Source: Pseudopyrenochaeta lycopersici (Eukaryota; Ascomycota; Dothideomycetes; Pleosporales; Pseudopyrenochaetaceae). From it: a stretch of DNA of 64,000 bases. Below, piece by piece: positions 25,753 through 35,931 of this stretch. The stretch spans positions 1,426,001 through 1,490,000 of the forward strand of contig NHZP01000005.1 of the NCBI GenBank assembly GCA_003313425.1. Reading direction: 5' to 3'. The notes beneath the pieces are model-generated. The model worked only from the letters and a program-made list of their open reading frames with translations. It was not told the origin of the DNA and ran no database searches. A program made the translations under genes and the position numbers. Numbering within the stretch: the first letter of the stretch is position 1; each line of letters starts with the position of its first letter.

Positions 25753-26123
25753 TATAACAAATCTTAAAGGCTATTAGTAAGGATAGCTAATAAGATTACA
25801 AGGTTAGTTCTCTAGGATAGAGTAAGAGACTAGATAGAATAGAGTTTAATACTAAGACAGTAAGAGAGCGCTTCTGTAAAAAGTACTAAAGGTTAAGAAT
25901 AATTAGTATTACTATTACTATACTATAAAGTATAATATTAAGTTAAACATAATAAGCTATAAGGGTTTATTGTGGTGATCTATATACATAACGCGCTCGT
26001 CGCGCTCGCCGCGAGCGCTGCGAGCGGTTACGTGGCGCGTGACAGAGTGGAACACTGGCGTTTCTTGACTGGCTGTTAGTACCTGAGGCTTTCCCTCCCT
26101 GTCCAGGATTCCAGATCCTAACA
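25753..26123 (-). repeat. 5' LTR of Gypsy copy B, with 22-bp deletion
   Basis: 371 bp. Compared with 19188-19580 it lacks 22 bp beside the CpG-rich cluster, which otherwise contain CTTGGCGGAGCAAG (deletion point near 26022). Its outer ~120 bp are hardly mutated, mirroring the outer end of copy A. Confidence 0.88.
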
Positions 26124-27744
26124 GAGGTTAACTATATTATCTTTATATATAGCTAGATTAGTTCTTATAAAGGTTACCTTACTAATCTATTAGTACTATT
26201 TAAAAGTAAACTAAGTAATAATACTTATATAATTTAGTAAAAAGATTAAGTTTCTTTTTATAATATAGAGACTAAAACTATTAAAAGTACTAATACTTTA
26301 AATTATTTTACTAAAAGCGCGCTTAAGAAGAAGCTAAAAAAGAAAGCTAAATATATATCTCTACTTAAAAGTATAAAGAAATAATATTTTAATAAAGAGA
26401 TAAAGAAACTTTATAACTAGTACTTTAAAAATTAAAAGAGTAGTAAGTTATAATAGTTATTTATTACATATTTTTTACTTATAGTCTTTAAGTAAATAGC
26501 TAGAATATTAGCTTAGTTAAGTATACTTAAAATAAGAGAAGCTAAATTATAAAGTCTCTTTTTAGGAGTACTAAAGAGTCTTAGAGAAGATCTCTACTAC
26601 TACTTAATACTTTTTAAGTATATAGTAGCTAAGCTATAAAATTATATAAGTTTTTAGAATTTATAGTATTTTAAAAAAAATTATATATAAAACTTATTAA
26701 GATAGCTTAGTAAAGCTTAATAGTAATACTTTTAATAGTAAAGAAGCTAAAGCTAAATAGTAAGAGTTTATAAAAGAACTTACTATAAAAACGTTAGTAG
26801 TAGTAGCTAATAATAAGTAGTAGTAAGTTTTATTATATTATTTTATAGTAGTTATAAACTAATTATACTAGATAATAGAAGTTTATACTAATTTTTAATA
26901 CTATATTTAGTAAGAAAGATATATTACTTAAGAGTAGTATATAATATATTATAAATAATAATAGTAATAATAAGAGAGAAATTATTAAGACTATAGCTCT
27001 ACTAAGTATTATATAAAGATTAATTAATAAGATAAAAAAAGAATTTAGTAATATAAACTAGCTTAGGCTAAATAATATTAGATATAAAAAAGAAAAGAGG
27101 AATAAGACGTATAGAAGTAGTTATAAAGAGATAGTAAAATATATCTATAACTAAAGTATCTAAGATATACTAGATTATATAGTTAATAGGAAGAAGAGAT
27201 ATATTACTCTAAGTAGTAGGAATAATAATACTAGTAAGTTAAGTTTAGTTAGAAGCTATTTAAGTAAGCTAAGCGTAAGTAAACTAAGTAATATTAGCTC
27301 TAGTAGCTACGTACGTAGATATAATATTACTAGTAGTTATATAAGTAAGATAGTTTATACTACTACTATAACTACTAGGACTCTATATACTATAATTAGG
27401 CTAACTAGCTAAGAGAGCTACTTTAAGAAGTATATTAGTAATAATAGGAAGATAAGTTATACGTAAGTAAGTTAAAGTTAAGTAGTAAAAGAGAAAGAAA
27501 AAGTTAGAGGAAAAGCTCTTTATATACGCACAAGCGAGTAAATAACTAACTTCTTCTTTACTTTATATTATTAGGTAATAATAATAGGTAAAGGAAGAAA
27601 ATTACCTATAAATAAATAAGAAAAAGTACGCGTAATATCTCTACTTTTATAGTCTAATAATATAATACTACTTATATAAGTATAAAGTTAAAGTTAAACT
27701 ACGTATAAAGAAGTAATATAGTTATTTAAGGAGGAGGAGGGTAA
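26124..27744. other. AT-rich RIP-type block, element not identified
   Basis: About 1.6 kb with almost no CpA/TpG and stops in every frame. Lys/Asn/Ser-rich translations give no domain I recognise. It could be the degraded remainder of the locus into which Gypsy copy B inserted, or upstream parts of the ligase gene that follows. Confidence 0.35.
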
Positions 27745-27994
27745 TATAATAGGCTGCGCCTTTTAAGTAAGAGAGGCTTTACTACTATTATACAGGGAGT
27801 AAACTCCTTAATCTCCTCTACCCTCTTTTCTTATAAGCTTATATAAGTTAGTAGCTAGAAGAGCACGTCTCTCTTTACTTATATAAACATATATATATAT
27901 CCTCTAAGGATACCTGTAACCTCTTCTCTATCTTTCTCCTTCTGTAGTATAGGATAAATGCACACTCGTTAGCTAGGCCTCTTCGCCCATAACA
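27745..27994. repeat. LTR copy 1 of a ~250-bp family (RIP-mutated)
   Basis: 250 bp, about 85-90% like 35181-35428 by eye, with differences mostly CA to TA or TG to TA. It ends GCCCATAACA. In copy 2 the start is TGTAATGGGC, so the LTR has a 10-bp inverted terminal repeat. No clear target duplication flanks this copy (GGTAA before, TAATC after). It abuts the ligase pseudogene directly. Confidence 0.7.
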
Positions 27995-28981
27995 TAATCC
28001 CTTAGAACTTAGGAAGACTTACCTACTAATATTAACAAGCATCTTATAATTATGTTTTATGATCTACTCCTACATAATAATACCGTCTATATCACAGATA
28101 CTTACGAGGCGCGATGACAGCGGCTTTACTCACTATTCTATTGTATTCCTAGCCGAGCGGCTATCAGCAGCCGTGAGAATATCGATTTCTCCTCCCATGC
28201 CCCCTAACAGCTTCGCGAGGCATTCTCTCAAGCCATTACACAGTAATGGGAAGGCCTAGTGCTAAAGGGACAAGATAAACTATACTACTTATTCTCTAGA
28301 AATAATAGATTTATTAAGTTAAAGAAAGACTATATCTAAGAGCTAAGAGACACTACTAATTTTACTATTATAAGTAGCTACTATAATCTAATAGATAAAT
28401 AAGAACTTAGGATAAGGAAGTTATAGTAGATATTATTCTATATTAGATACCTAGAGAATAAGTACTAGGTTTACTATCTTAATATTAAGCTAATATTTCG
28501 TGTTATTAATAAGGTAGGCTAGCATGGTATAGCTAAAGAGGATATTCTTTTTCTTAACAGACTTAGATACTTCTAAAAAACACCTTTTTCTCTCTCTACT
28601 CTTAAGCTTAACGTTAGGTTAGAATAAGAGACGCTGCTTTAGCTAACTAACTTATTTAAATAACTCTTTGTTGCAGATGCAATAGGTGCTAGCTTTAACA
28701 AACCGGCTGATACTAGGTATTATGCTCTGCGATTTCCTTGGGTGCAGAAGATCCATCGGAATCGTATGTTCAAGGATACGGTTAGCTTCGGCGAGCTGCA
28801 AGAATTAGCAAGGAAGAGCATGGAAATGCCGCACCTTTCGTCGCAACCAAAACCCCTCTGTAATTGGCGACAAGAACCAGTGTTGATAATCGCGTCCATG
28901 CGCTCGTCTATTATGTTCAATTGCTGGTTTGACAACTTCTGGTTGGCCCATACAGTTCCCATAGGAATTCTCAGTGCATGA
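27995..28981 (+). pseudogene. ATP-dependent DNA ligase, C-terminal fragment
   Basis: Short plus-strand frames, separated by RIP stops and shifts, join into one ligase-like C-terminus. Pieces seen: NNTVYITDTYEAR (~28072-28115), ISSRENIDFSS, QLREAFSQAITQ, WEGLVLKG (ligase motif IV-like, ~28247), RFIKLKKDYI (motif V-like lysines, ~28311), HGIAKEDILFLN (~28520), and then the clean stretch ADAIGASFNKPADTRYYALR (from ~28677) and FKDTVSFGELQELARK. The nucleotidyl-lysine motif I is absent, so the 5' two-thirds are lost. RIP is patchy: moderate at 28050-28260, heavy at 28260-28640, almost none after. In many fungi extra ligases of this type are accessory. The reading is convincing for family, not for exact ends. 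Confidence 0.7.
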
Positions 28982-30554
28982 CGTTCGTACACCAACCGTC
29001 CTATCACAGAGGCTAACGCAGCAGCGGTCAGCCTTGGACGCTAACCAGCCCGGCAGAACAGCATTCAAGAGGTCCTAGCGTGGTTGCAGGTGGCTTTACA
29101 AACTCCATGCTCCATAATTTATTACCAGCCATGAGTGAATGTGACAGGTAACGTATCCATCACTGTGGGCTCACTGAAACGCCTTTATCAGATGTGGTGC
29201 AGCCTTGGCTGCTGAGTTGCGCGCACTTACTTCTGTTCATGCACAATGTAAGCGATGGTGGTGATGGCAATCCTTTGAGGGACCAACAAAGGCCAATAGA
29301 AGCTTTGTTCGCGCACACCATTGAGGCATGAACGTATCTGTGCCCTATAGGGTTGAGCTACGTTTCAAAAGAGTGCGGGGTCTGGTAACGGCATTAACCC
29401 GAGCTCTGACATTCTCACTGCATCGCATAGTCTTTGTTCTCCAGGATAGTCATTCGCGTCTGGAAATGGGTTTCCAGCGCTTACCGAGATAGTCAGGATC
29501 GTGCGTCTCCTTCAGCTGTTGCCAACGCAGAAGCGCCGGAATTAGCGTGACTGTAGTATTTTAACGCGCTTCAGTGGGGGATCCGTAGTGGTTAAACAAA
29601 AAGCGGGCCGCAGGCGACAGACGTGATGATCATCGTTGCCAATTTCCAGGCTCCATCGCCGATGCGCAATCCAGCACCCTCAACCGCGGGAAATGTGGTG
29701 TACGAGTATTAGCGCGCTATCATATAGACTCGTACGGTGTGTCTACGATGGCAAGCAACCTGGAAGGCAGCCGCAAGCCTTTCCTAGTTAGCCATTAAGA
29801 GAAACTTTGAAAGGATGCTTTGCTATGAAAAGCCCCCAGCTGCAACATGTCTATATTGGCGACATGAAAGAGATAATGAAAGAAGTCTAGGATGTCGCGA
29901 GCCCACTGAGAGCGGATGTTGTACGTCGGAGCCTCGCGGCGCGTTGAAGGAAGTGTGGTAATATAGACTTGTGGCTTGGAATATACCCTTCCAGTTTGCA
30001 GGATAGATGCATCCCTTTCCACTCGCGGAAAAAAAACACTTTGATCGGCTACCTGATGCGGCGACGGATATAGCCAATCGCCCGTTGACGCGCGCCAATT
30101 GCGAACCTCCACATATAGTGACCCGGCACGATGGATACCGTACTTGAGATGAAAACGAATCAAATAACTATTTTCGCACCGCATTACGTGCGCAATAATC
30201 GAGCTAGAGCGTACTAGGTGGTTCTACCTGTGTATCACATATGACTTACGTTGGTAGCATTATTAGCTGTAAACCTGCAGGATGTCGCTGGCTGACCTTG
30301 ACCGGTGAACTGAAAACAGTGATGCAGCGAACGTAGTGGTGTCATCAGGCTGCTTCAATAGCCCCAATCCAAGCAGGCGAGGTAAGGGTTAAACAAGTCT
30401 TGTCCAAGTGAAAGTTCTTGGAAAATGATATGGGTGTGGAAGAGTACCATTGTCTCCTGCTACCAGTCAACAGGTTCGGCGGTAACGCTGTCTATAAAGT
30501 TCCGCTAAGGGCTCCGGCAACAAGCAGCCTCATAGTGAGCCCAAGTAAGAGAAA
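28982..30554. other. Gene-poor, non-RIP sequence
   Basis: Ordinary base composition but no frame I can support. Overlapping open frames of 79-129 codons on both strands (28720-29068 and 29795-30184) show no domain. It may hold decayed host genes. Confidence 0.4.
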
Positions 30555-32288
30555 ATGCCTACAGAAGCAAGAAAAGATATATGCAGAGACACGTTGACCG
30601 TCAATAGCATCGTTTCACCAGAGGAGACAGCCAAACTAGCGCAAGACCTTGTGCGTGGATTGAAAGTTTTCAGTTCTGATGAGGGATACCGAGAATTGGC
30701 GGAATTGGTCGATCGTATCCCGAAATTAGAGAAGGATATAGAAGAGAAAGATAGGAGACTGAAAAGAGCCTGTGAAGATTTAGAGAACAGAGAAAAGGTG
30801 CACGCAGCTGAGTTAAAAAGGAATTTGTGGTTGTACGGTGATGAGGCCGATCGGTTCCGAAAAGAAAAGGCTGGCCTAGAGGAACAGATTAAGGAGCTGC
30901 AGACGACGCTTTCAGAGAAGGGATCTGTGATTTCTGGGCTGGGGAAGAGAGAAGAGGACCTCAAGATTGCAGGGCGAAAACTTGAGGATGCATACAAAGG
31001 AAAGTCGAGCAAGCTGAAAGAAAAGGAAAGTGAGCTTGCAAAGCTGACAATACAAACGGAGGAGAGCCAAACTAAAATAGGAAATCTCTCTGCGACATTA
31101 GAAGAAACGCAGAGTCAGGTGTCTGTCCTGAAACAGTCATTGGACCAGTGTAAACAACGTAACACCCGGCTCAAGGAAGAGCTTGGGACAACTCGTGGGA
31201 GGTTAGAAGAGCTACGCAATCTTTCTGTGTCTCTTGTGAATACGGATCCAAAACATGTGCAAGTGAACCATAAGCTGGAGTAAAGTATTCGCTGACTTTA
31301 GTTTAGGGCAACCGAACTGGAGGAAGTTTGGAACTCCGCCACGTCCTTAGTCAGGGAAGTTTTCAACCAGGACTTACCAGAAGACCTACTCAAGGTAAGA
31401 GGAAAAGCTACAATGAGCTAAAGCATTGCCTGCTCGCATGCTCACTGTATACAGCGCCCGTGTGCTGCACTGAACAATGCTGCCAAATTCATACTCGAGA
31501 CACCACTTCCGCAATCCAATTCAGATATCGCGAAAGAATTGCGAGGTATCAAGGTACTTGGAATTCTAGCTGAGCTAATCGACAAGTATATTTTCCTGCC
31601 GACATATCTGCTGCCTGAAGTGAGTCAATTCAAAGAGCTTCTTTACATGGTCGCTTCTAAAGAGCCGGATAAGGAGAGATTTCTGCGTGGTATGATGCTG
31701 TCAGTACTCCAAGACGAGCAAAGAGATGCCGAGGATCAGATGGTGATGGAGGCCACGAAGGCACTTATGAGAGGGTACGGTGTAGAAGAGATTGTACCCC
31801 AGGTGTCGATTGCAGAATTCGAGAAACGTCTGAAAGACATTTTAGGCGATGCGCAGGACGCTTGGCGCACCGTTCAATACAGCGCACACATCTTTGCGTG
31901 TGACTTCGAGTATACTCAGATTACTGGCTTTGAATGGCAATCATTCAAATTTCAAGCCGGGAGCACTACGGAAAGAGCAGATACTTCATCGCATGTCTCA
32001 ACTCACGACCCTGAGAACGACCTCATTGTTCTGTTCCCCCGGATCTACCTCATGATTCCGGGTGAAGAGCCGAAGCCCATCACAACTGGAACTGTGGTCA
32101 GAAAGACCCAAATCCGCGCTATGGTGCGGGAAGAGCGCGAAAACGCCCGATCTACGGAACAAACTTTGCAACGTTCTAGAAACAGAGCAGGCAGAACCCT
32201 GTCCATGAGCACTGACGGGGCGCGAGGTGGGCACGTGAGAGAGGCTTTTTTATCCCTGGCGGTTGCATCCGAGCGTACAAACGGGTGA
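30555..32288 (+). CDS. Coiled-coil protein of unknown function
   Basis: Three-exon model. Exon 1 starts at ATG 30555 (MPTEARKDICRD). It is followed by a long charged coiled coil (about residues 50-230, heptad-like K/E/L with motifs such as LEKDIEEKDRRL and ELRNLSVS). An in-frame stop at 31283 is avoided by an intron ending at 31301 (branch GCTGAC, acceptor TTTAG). Two in-frame donors are possible, GTGAAT at 31236 (66 nt, preferred) or GTGAAC at 31263 (39 nt). Exon 2 (31302-31394) reads ATELEEVWNSATSLVREVF. The second intron is 31395-31454 (GTAAGA...ACAG). Exon 3 (31455-32288) gives a helical C-terminus with KVLGILAELIDKY. No enzyme or binding motif is recognised. A structural or scaffold role is only a guess. 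The gene escaped RIP although transposons lie on both sides. Confidence 0.62.
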
Positions 32289-32875
32289 AGGGTCTTTTGA
32301 AGTTGAACAAGCGCGCTTAGTAACATCGAGTATTTGCAGTTCATCTTTTCAAACACGATATTTTCCCTATCAGCTCCTCCTGCACCCTAAGGATCTGCTT
32401 CATATCACGGTACAGCTGCGGCCCAGGGCCCCTCCATCTCTTACCACCGGGAACACCTTCTTTCATTTACTATTCCGGCCTCAAGTTCAATTTAGCGAAG
32501 GCCTCCGCCACGTTCTCGCATCTCACGATCCATCTAGTGAGTATGATAGGTGGACGAGCAGTTGTTATACGCTACCAGAGGCTTTGCACCGTTGGAATTA
32601 TCAACGACCAGGTCCAAATTGAAGTACTTTGGGAGCATCTTCGGACTAGCCTCCGAAGTGTCGCTTGGAGTTAGCAAGTCCTTCGCTCATCTGCAGATTT
32701 GCTTGTTCAAGGACTCGGAGGGAAGTGCCTCAGACGAGGAAACTTCGGTACGCTCCCACGTGGAAACTAGTAAGCATGTTACAGTACTATTCCAATCACC
32801 ACCACATGCAAGCTTTGTGCTGTCGTGAACCTTGATGTAGTTCTTCTCGAATATACCGCTCTATGTACACATTAT
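32289..32875. other. Intergenic, no supported gene
   Basis: Non-RIP sequence between the coiled-coil gene and the transporter fragment. Open frames of 92-119 codons overlap each other and match nothing I know. Confidence 0.35.
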
Positions 32876-33385
32876 TCAAACCTCTTTAATAAACCCGATC
32901 TCAATCACCTTGTCCATCGGCACTTTCAAACTCGCAATCTTAGCGCGAGTGTTATCTCTCAAGAACAAGAAGGTCTTCAGCACCACCTTACGCACGAGAT
33001 TCGTCCCAAATTTCACCTTCATCTGCTCTTTGCCAATAACGTACAAGACTTCGTGATTATAAGCGCGCTCTAGGTACTCAAGACGCGAAGACGTGCTGCC
33101 GGTGCTCGGTGAAGGCGTGGGTGCGCGGAGCTCAGGCGTACTGGAGCCGTTTTCTGCGACAGTGGCAGTCCTCGGTTCGGCACCGGATGAGCATGACTTT
33201 TCGCCCTCACGATCGAGCGCGCGACTCACGATGTGCTTATGTACTTGATCATAAATGAGAGCAGCGAGATCGGGCGTGATAACTTCGTCCATGTAGCCGT
33301 GACAGACGACCAGGCGGTAGCATTTTGGTATAGCGAGACGAGTCACGTGATACCGAGCTCCGGGTGCGACGGACGGTTGGTCTAG
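32876..33385 (-). pseudogene. HAK/KUP potassium transporter, C-terminal fragment
   Basis: About 169 codons on the minus strand, open and unmutated. Motifs match the cytosolic C-terminus of fungal HAK-type K+ transporters: ARYHVTRLAIPKCYRLVV, HGYMDEVITPDL, a Ser/Thr/Pro-rich linker, then VLYVIGKEQMKV, FLFLRDNTRAK and the terminal VPMDKVIEIGF. The full family protein is several hundred residues longer, with about 12 membrane helices. All of that is missing. At 33385/33386 the frame passes straight into a pogo transposase N-terminus, whose MANKLLA residues would supply the only start codon. Transport activity is impossible for this fragment. Confidence 0.82.
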
Positions 33386-33776
33386 TGCTAGCAGCTTATT
33401 AGCCATATTACCTATAGCTGCGTACGTAGGCGGAAATCCACGCTGATCTAGATTAAGTATATAATTAACTATTACCTCCTCTTCTAGCTAGGTAAGCTTC
33501 TTTAAGTTAGGCTAGTAATCGCGTTAGGTAAGCACGCTAGCGCGGCGGCGCTGAAGCGTGGTTCGAGGGACTTCAAACGTCTGTGCAGCGACTCGCTTAG
33601 TCTAAATTTGATCTAGGTTAAGAGCTAAGATTGCGAGATTAACGTTAGCCTCGCAAGGAGCTAGTTGAGGTTGAATTAGTGGAGACATAATCAATTAAGT
33701 TGGTACGTTGCGCAAAGTTGGTGGGGTGGCCCGCTCGCTTACATGGTAACATGGCCCGCTCGCTTGCCATGTACGT
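33386..33776 (-). mobile_element. pogo/Fot1 transposon 5' end, truncated at the HAK junction
   Basis: Minus strand. The end begins ACGTACATGGCAAGCGAGCG at 33776 beside TA (33777-33778), with the word AAGCGAGCGGGCCA repeated inside it (about 33725-33765). The transposase starts at ATG ~33688 (MSPLIQPQLAPCEANVN). It shows AAQTFEVPRTTLQRR (pipsqueak-type HTH), then LTxLEEEVIV and the CENP-B-like GNMANKLLA, with several RIP stops. It stops being transposon at 33385, where the HAK fragment begins. The internal repeat in its end parallels the element at 10523. Confidence 0.75.
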
Positions 33777-33800
33777 TATGTAATTCTATTAACGCTGCTA

Positions 33801-35667
33801 CTAGGTGCCGTAATAATTCGTGAGACGTTTTTCTGCTGAGCTAAGCAGTACCTTAGCTTCTACCCTACTATAGTATTATACACTAAAACAGTAAATAGAG
33901 TGCATAGATATAATTATAAGGCTGTTTAAAGAGCTATAGAGGTATATATATATTATTTTCTTAGTATTTTACTATTTTTCTAAGTAAATAAGGCTTCTAC
34001 TATTTAAAGCTACTTATTTACACTACTAAGGTATCTTAGAGATTAAACTCCTAACTTCCTCTATTAATATATATACCTATTCTTAATAGTAGATTACTTA
34101 AAAGTAGGCCTTAGTCTTATCCTATAAGATTAGGGGTAGTAGAGGTAAATATAATCTTTACTTAACTCTCTATTTTAAGATAAGCTATATACCTTCTACT
34201 AGGTTTAGATTAAGACTCTAAGCTAGGTAAATAATTAGGGGTATCTAATTAGCCTCCTTCTTCTTAATAGCTATATTATCTAAGCTCTTAGTACTATAAG
34301 ATAGATTATTATTCTCTTAAAGATACTAATTACGTAGCTCCTAAAGTCGTGCCTAATAAATAGCCTTAATATACTTAGGTAGGAGATTCTCTATATAGTA
34401 TTTCTAATTTATATAATAGCTACTAACATCTCTTTTAATAAGAGGAGGGCAGAGAGCCTTTTACTCTTTAAGGTCTTTAGCTTATTACTTATTTATATAA
34501 TACTTTAATCTCTTTAGCCTTCTTAGTAGTTTAAGTATCTTTAGTATATCTTTCTTATTATTATAGAAGTTTAGTTTACTCTTAAAATACTAGTTAATAG
34601 AGGTAAATATATATAGAGTAAGTAAGGACTTCTTAATAGGCTTCCTTTATTTAATATTCTTAGGCTTAAGTCTCTCTTTAACCCTCTTTCTCTTAAGAAT
34701 TATAGGCTTCTAAAAATCTTCTATAAAGTTAAGATAAGCCTTATTTATAAAGTATACTTTATCTTAGAAGCCTCCTTAGCTAGGAAGTAATTTATTCTTA
34801 TAATCTTTACTATACTTTACTCTCTTTTTATTATTAAAATACTAAATCTCCTTAGAATAGCTAGCTATATAGAGTTAAGATTCTACTCTATTTACTAGGT
34901 TATACTCTATAAATTATAAATAGAGTAGAATATTATTTACTCTAGCTTAAATTTAATAGGGCTTATCTCTTATAAAGTTAGTAGAATTATCTAAGAGTAG
35001 CTCTAACTTTTAAATATTTACTTACTAAGGCCTTCTAAGCTTTATACTCCTTTCTAGGCTCCCCCTCTTTCTTATATAGTAAGTATTACTTTATCTCTTA
35101 TACTCTTTACGCTATCTATTACTTATAGCTCTACTTATCTTATATTAAGCGTATATATCCTTAATCTTCTTACTAGGCTGTGTAATGGGCTGCGCCCTTT
35201 AAGCAGGAGAGGCTTCGCTACTATCGCACGGGGAAAGAACTCCTTAATCTCCTCTGCCCCCTTTTCTTACCAGCTCGTACAAGTTAGCAGCCAGAGGAGC
35301 ACGTTCCTCTTCACTCGTACGAACATATATATATCCTCTAAGGATACCTGTAACCTCTTCTCTATCTTTCTCCTTCTGTAGTATAGGACAAATGCACACT
35401 CGTTAGCTAGGCCTCTTCGCCCATAACAGGCTGTCTATAGTCTATATACTAGAAAAAGTAGGCGCGCTCTTTAGTATTAGGTACCTTAAGTACAGGATTT
35501 TATTTAGGAGTCTTTAGCCTTTTAAATAAGCTATTATATACTTTATTTAAGCGTAATTTTATATTGTTGTGGCCTTATGAACATTTACTATTAAGATAAG
35601 ATAGGTTAGGTTTGGCGGGGTTGATTACCTCAGCAGAAAACGTCTCACGAATTATTGCGGCACCTGG
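33801..35667 (-). mobile_element. Tc1/mariner transposon, RIP-inactivated, with nested solo LTR
   Basis: Inverted ends of about 40 bp: left GGTGCCGTAATAATTCGTGA from 33804, right the reverse complement with GGTGCCGCAATAATTCGTGA ending ~35664. Boundaries are good to a few bases; TA lies on the left (33799-33800) and TG on the right. The interior is extremely AT-rich. The minus strand shows a Tc1/mariner transposase C-terminus with an S-x-N-L-N-x-[VI]-E-G-I block (family DLNPIEGIW; plus ~34196-34240) and a QENNNLSYSTKSLDNIA block (family QEDN). It was inserted next to the pogo end, and itself received the solo LTR at 35181-35428. Without that 253-bp insertion the element is ~1.6 kb. Confidence 0.72.
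35181..35428. repeat. Solo LTR (copy 2 of the ~250-bp family)
   Basis: 248 bp, TGTAATGGGC...GCCCATAACA, flanked by the perfect 5-bp duplication GGCTG (35176-35180 and 35429-35433). No internal element is present, so it is a solo LTR left by LTR-LTR recombination. It is nearly free of RIP changes although it lies inside a heavily mutated transposon, so it arrived after that RIP episode or was too short or rare to be recognised. Confidence 0.85.
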
Positions 35668-35931
35668 TGCTGCTCTTTTAATAGCCAGAATGTAATTATT
35701 ATACTTAAAATTAAATCTTAAGATTATTAGCAATAATCTTTTTAGAGAGTAATAAGTTCTAGTCTATATAAAGCAATTATTTTATTAAAAGGCTAAAGAG
35801 CTGAATAGAACAGAAAGATATATTGTACTTGATGCCACTGAAACCGGCTTTGACGAGCACCGATGCAGCCCGTTAGACGTGCGTTGCTCGAATTTAGCAG
35901 GACTAGAACAGAATACCTAGATTCTAACCAA

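Larger units (their letters stand above)
19188..26123 (-). mobile_element. Gypsy/Ty3 LTR retrotransposon, copy B (minus), RIP-inactivated
   Basis: A 6,936-bp element of the same family as 11325-18283 in opposite orientation, so the two 3' ends face each other across 904 bp. Left LTR 19188-19580 and right LTR 25753-26123. The reverse complement shows the same order of gag, RT, RNase H, integrase and chromodomain with a different set of RIP stops. The left flank is GCTAG (19183-19187), the reverse complement of copy A's left flank CTAGC. The right flank is GAGGT. Confidence 0.88.

Noticed and set aside
28720..29068. Minus-strand frames of 87-95 codons
   Set aside because: They overlap the ligase C-terminus on the other strand and have no domain; antisense shadows.
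29795..30184. 129-codon minus-strand frame
   Set aside because: No recognisable motif, no splice partner found, overlapping alternatives. Too weak to call.
31263..31301. 39-nt intron in the coiled-coil gene
   Set aside because: In frame, but shorter than every other intron in the window (49-124 nt). The 66-nt alternative from 31236 shares the acceptor and also keeps frame.
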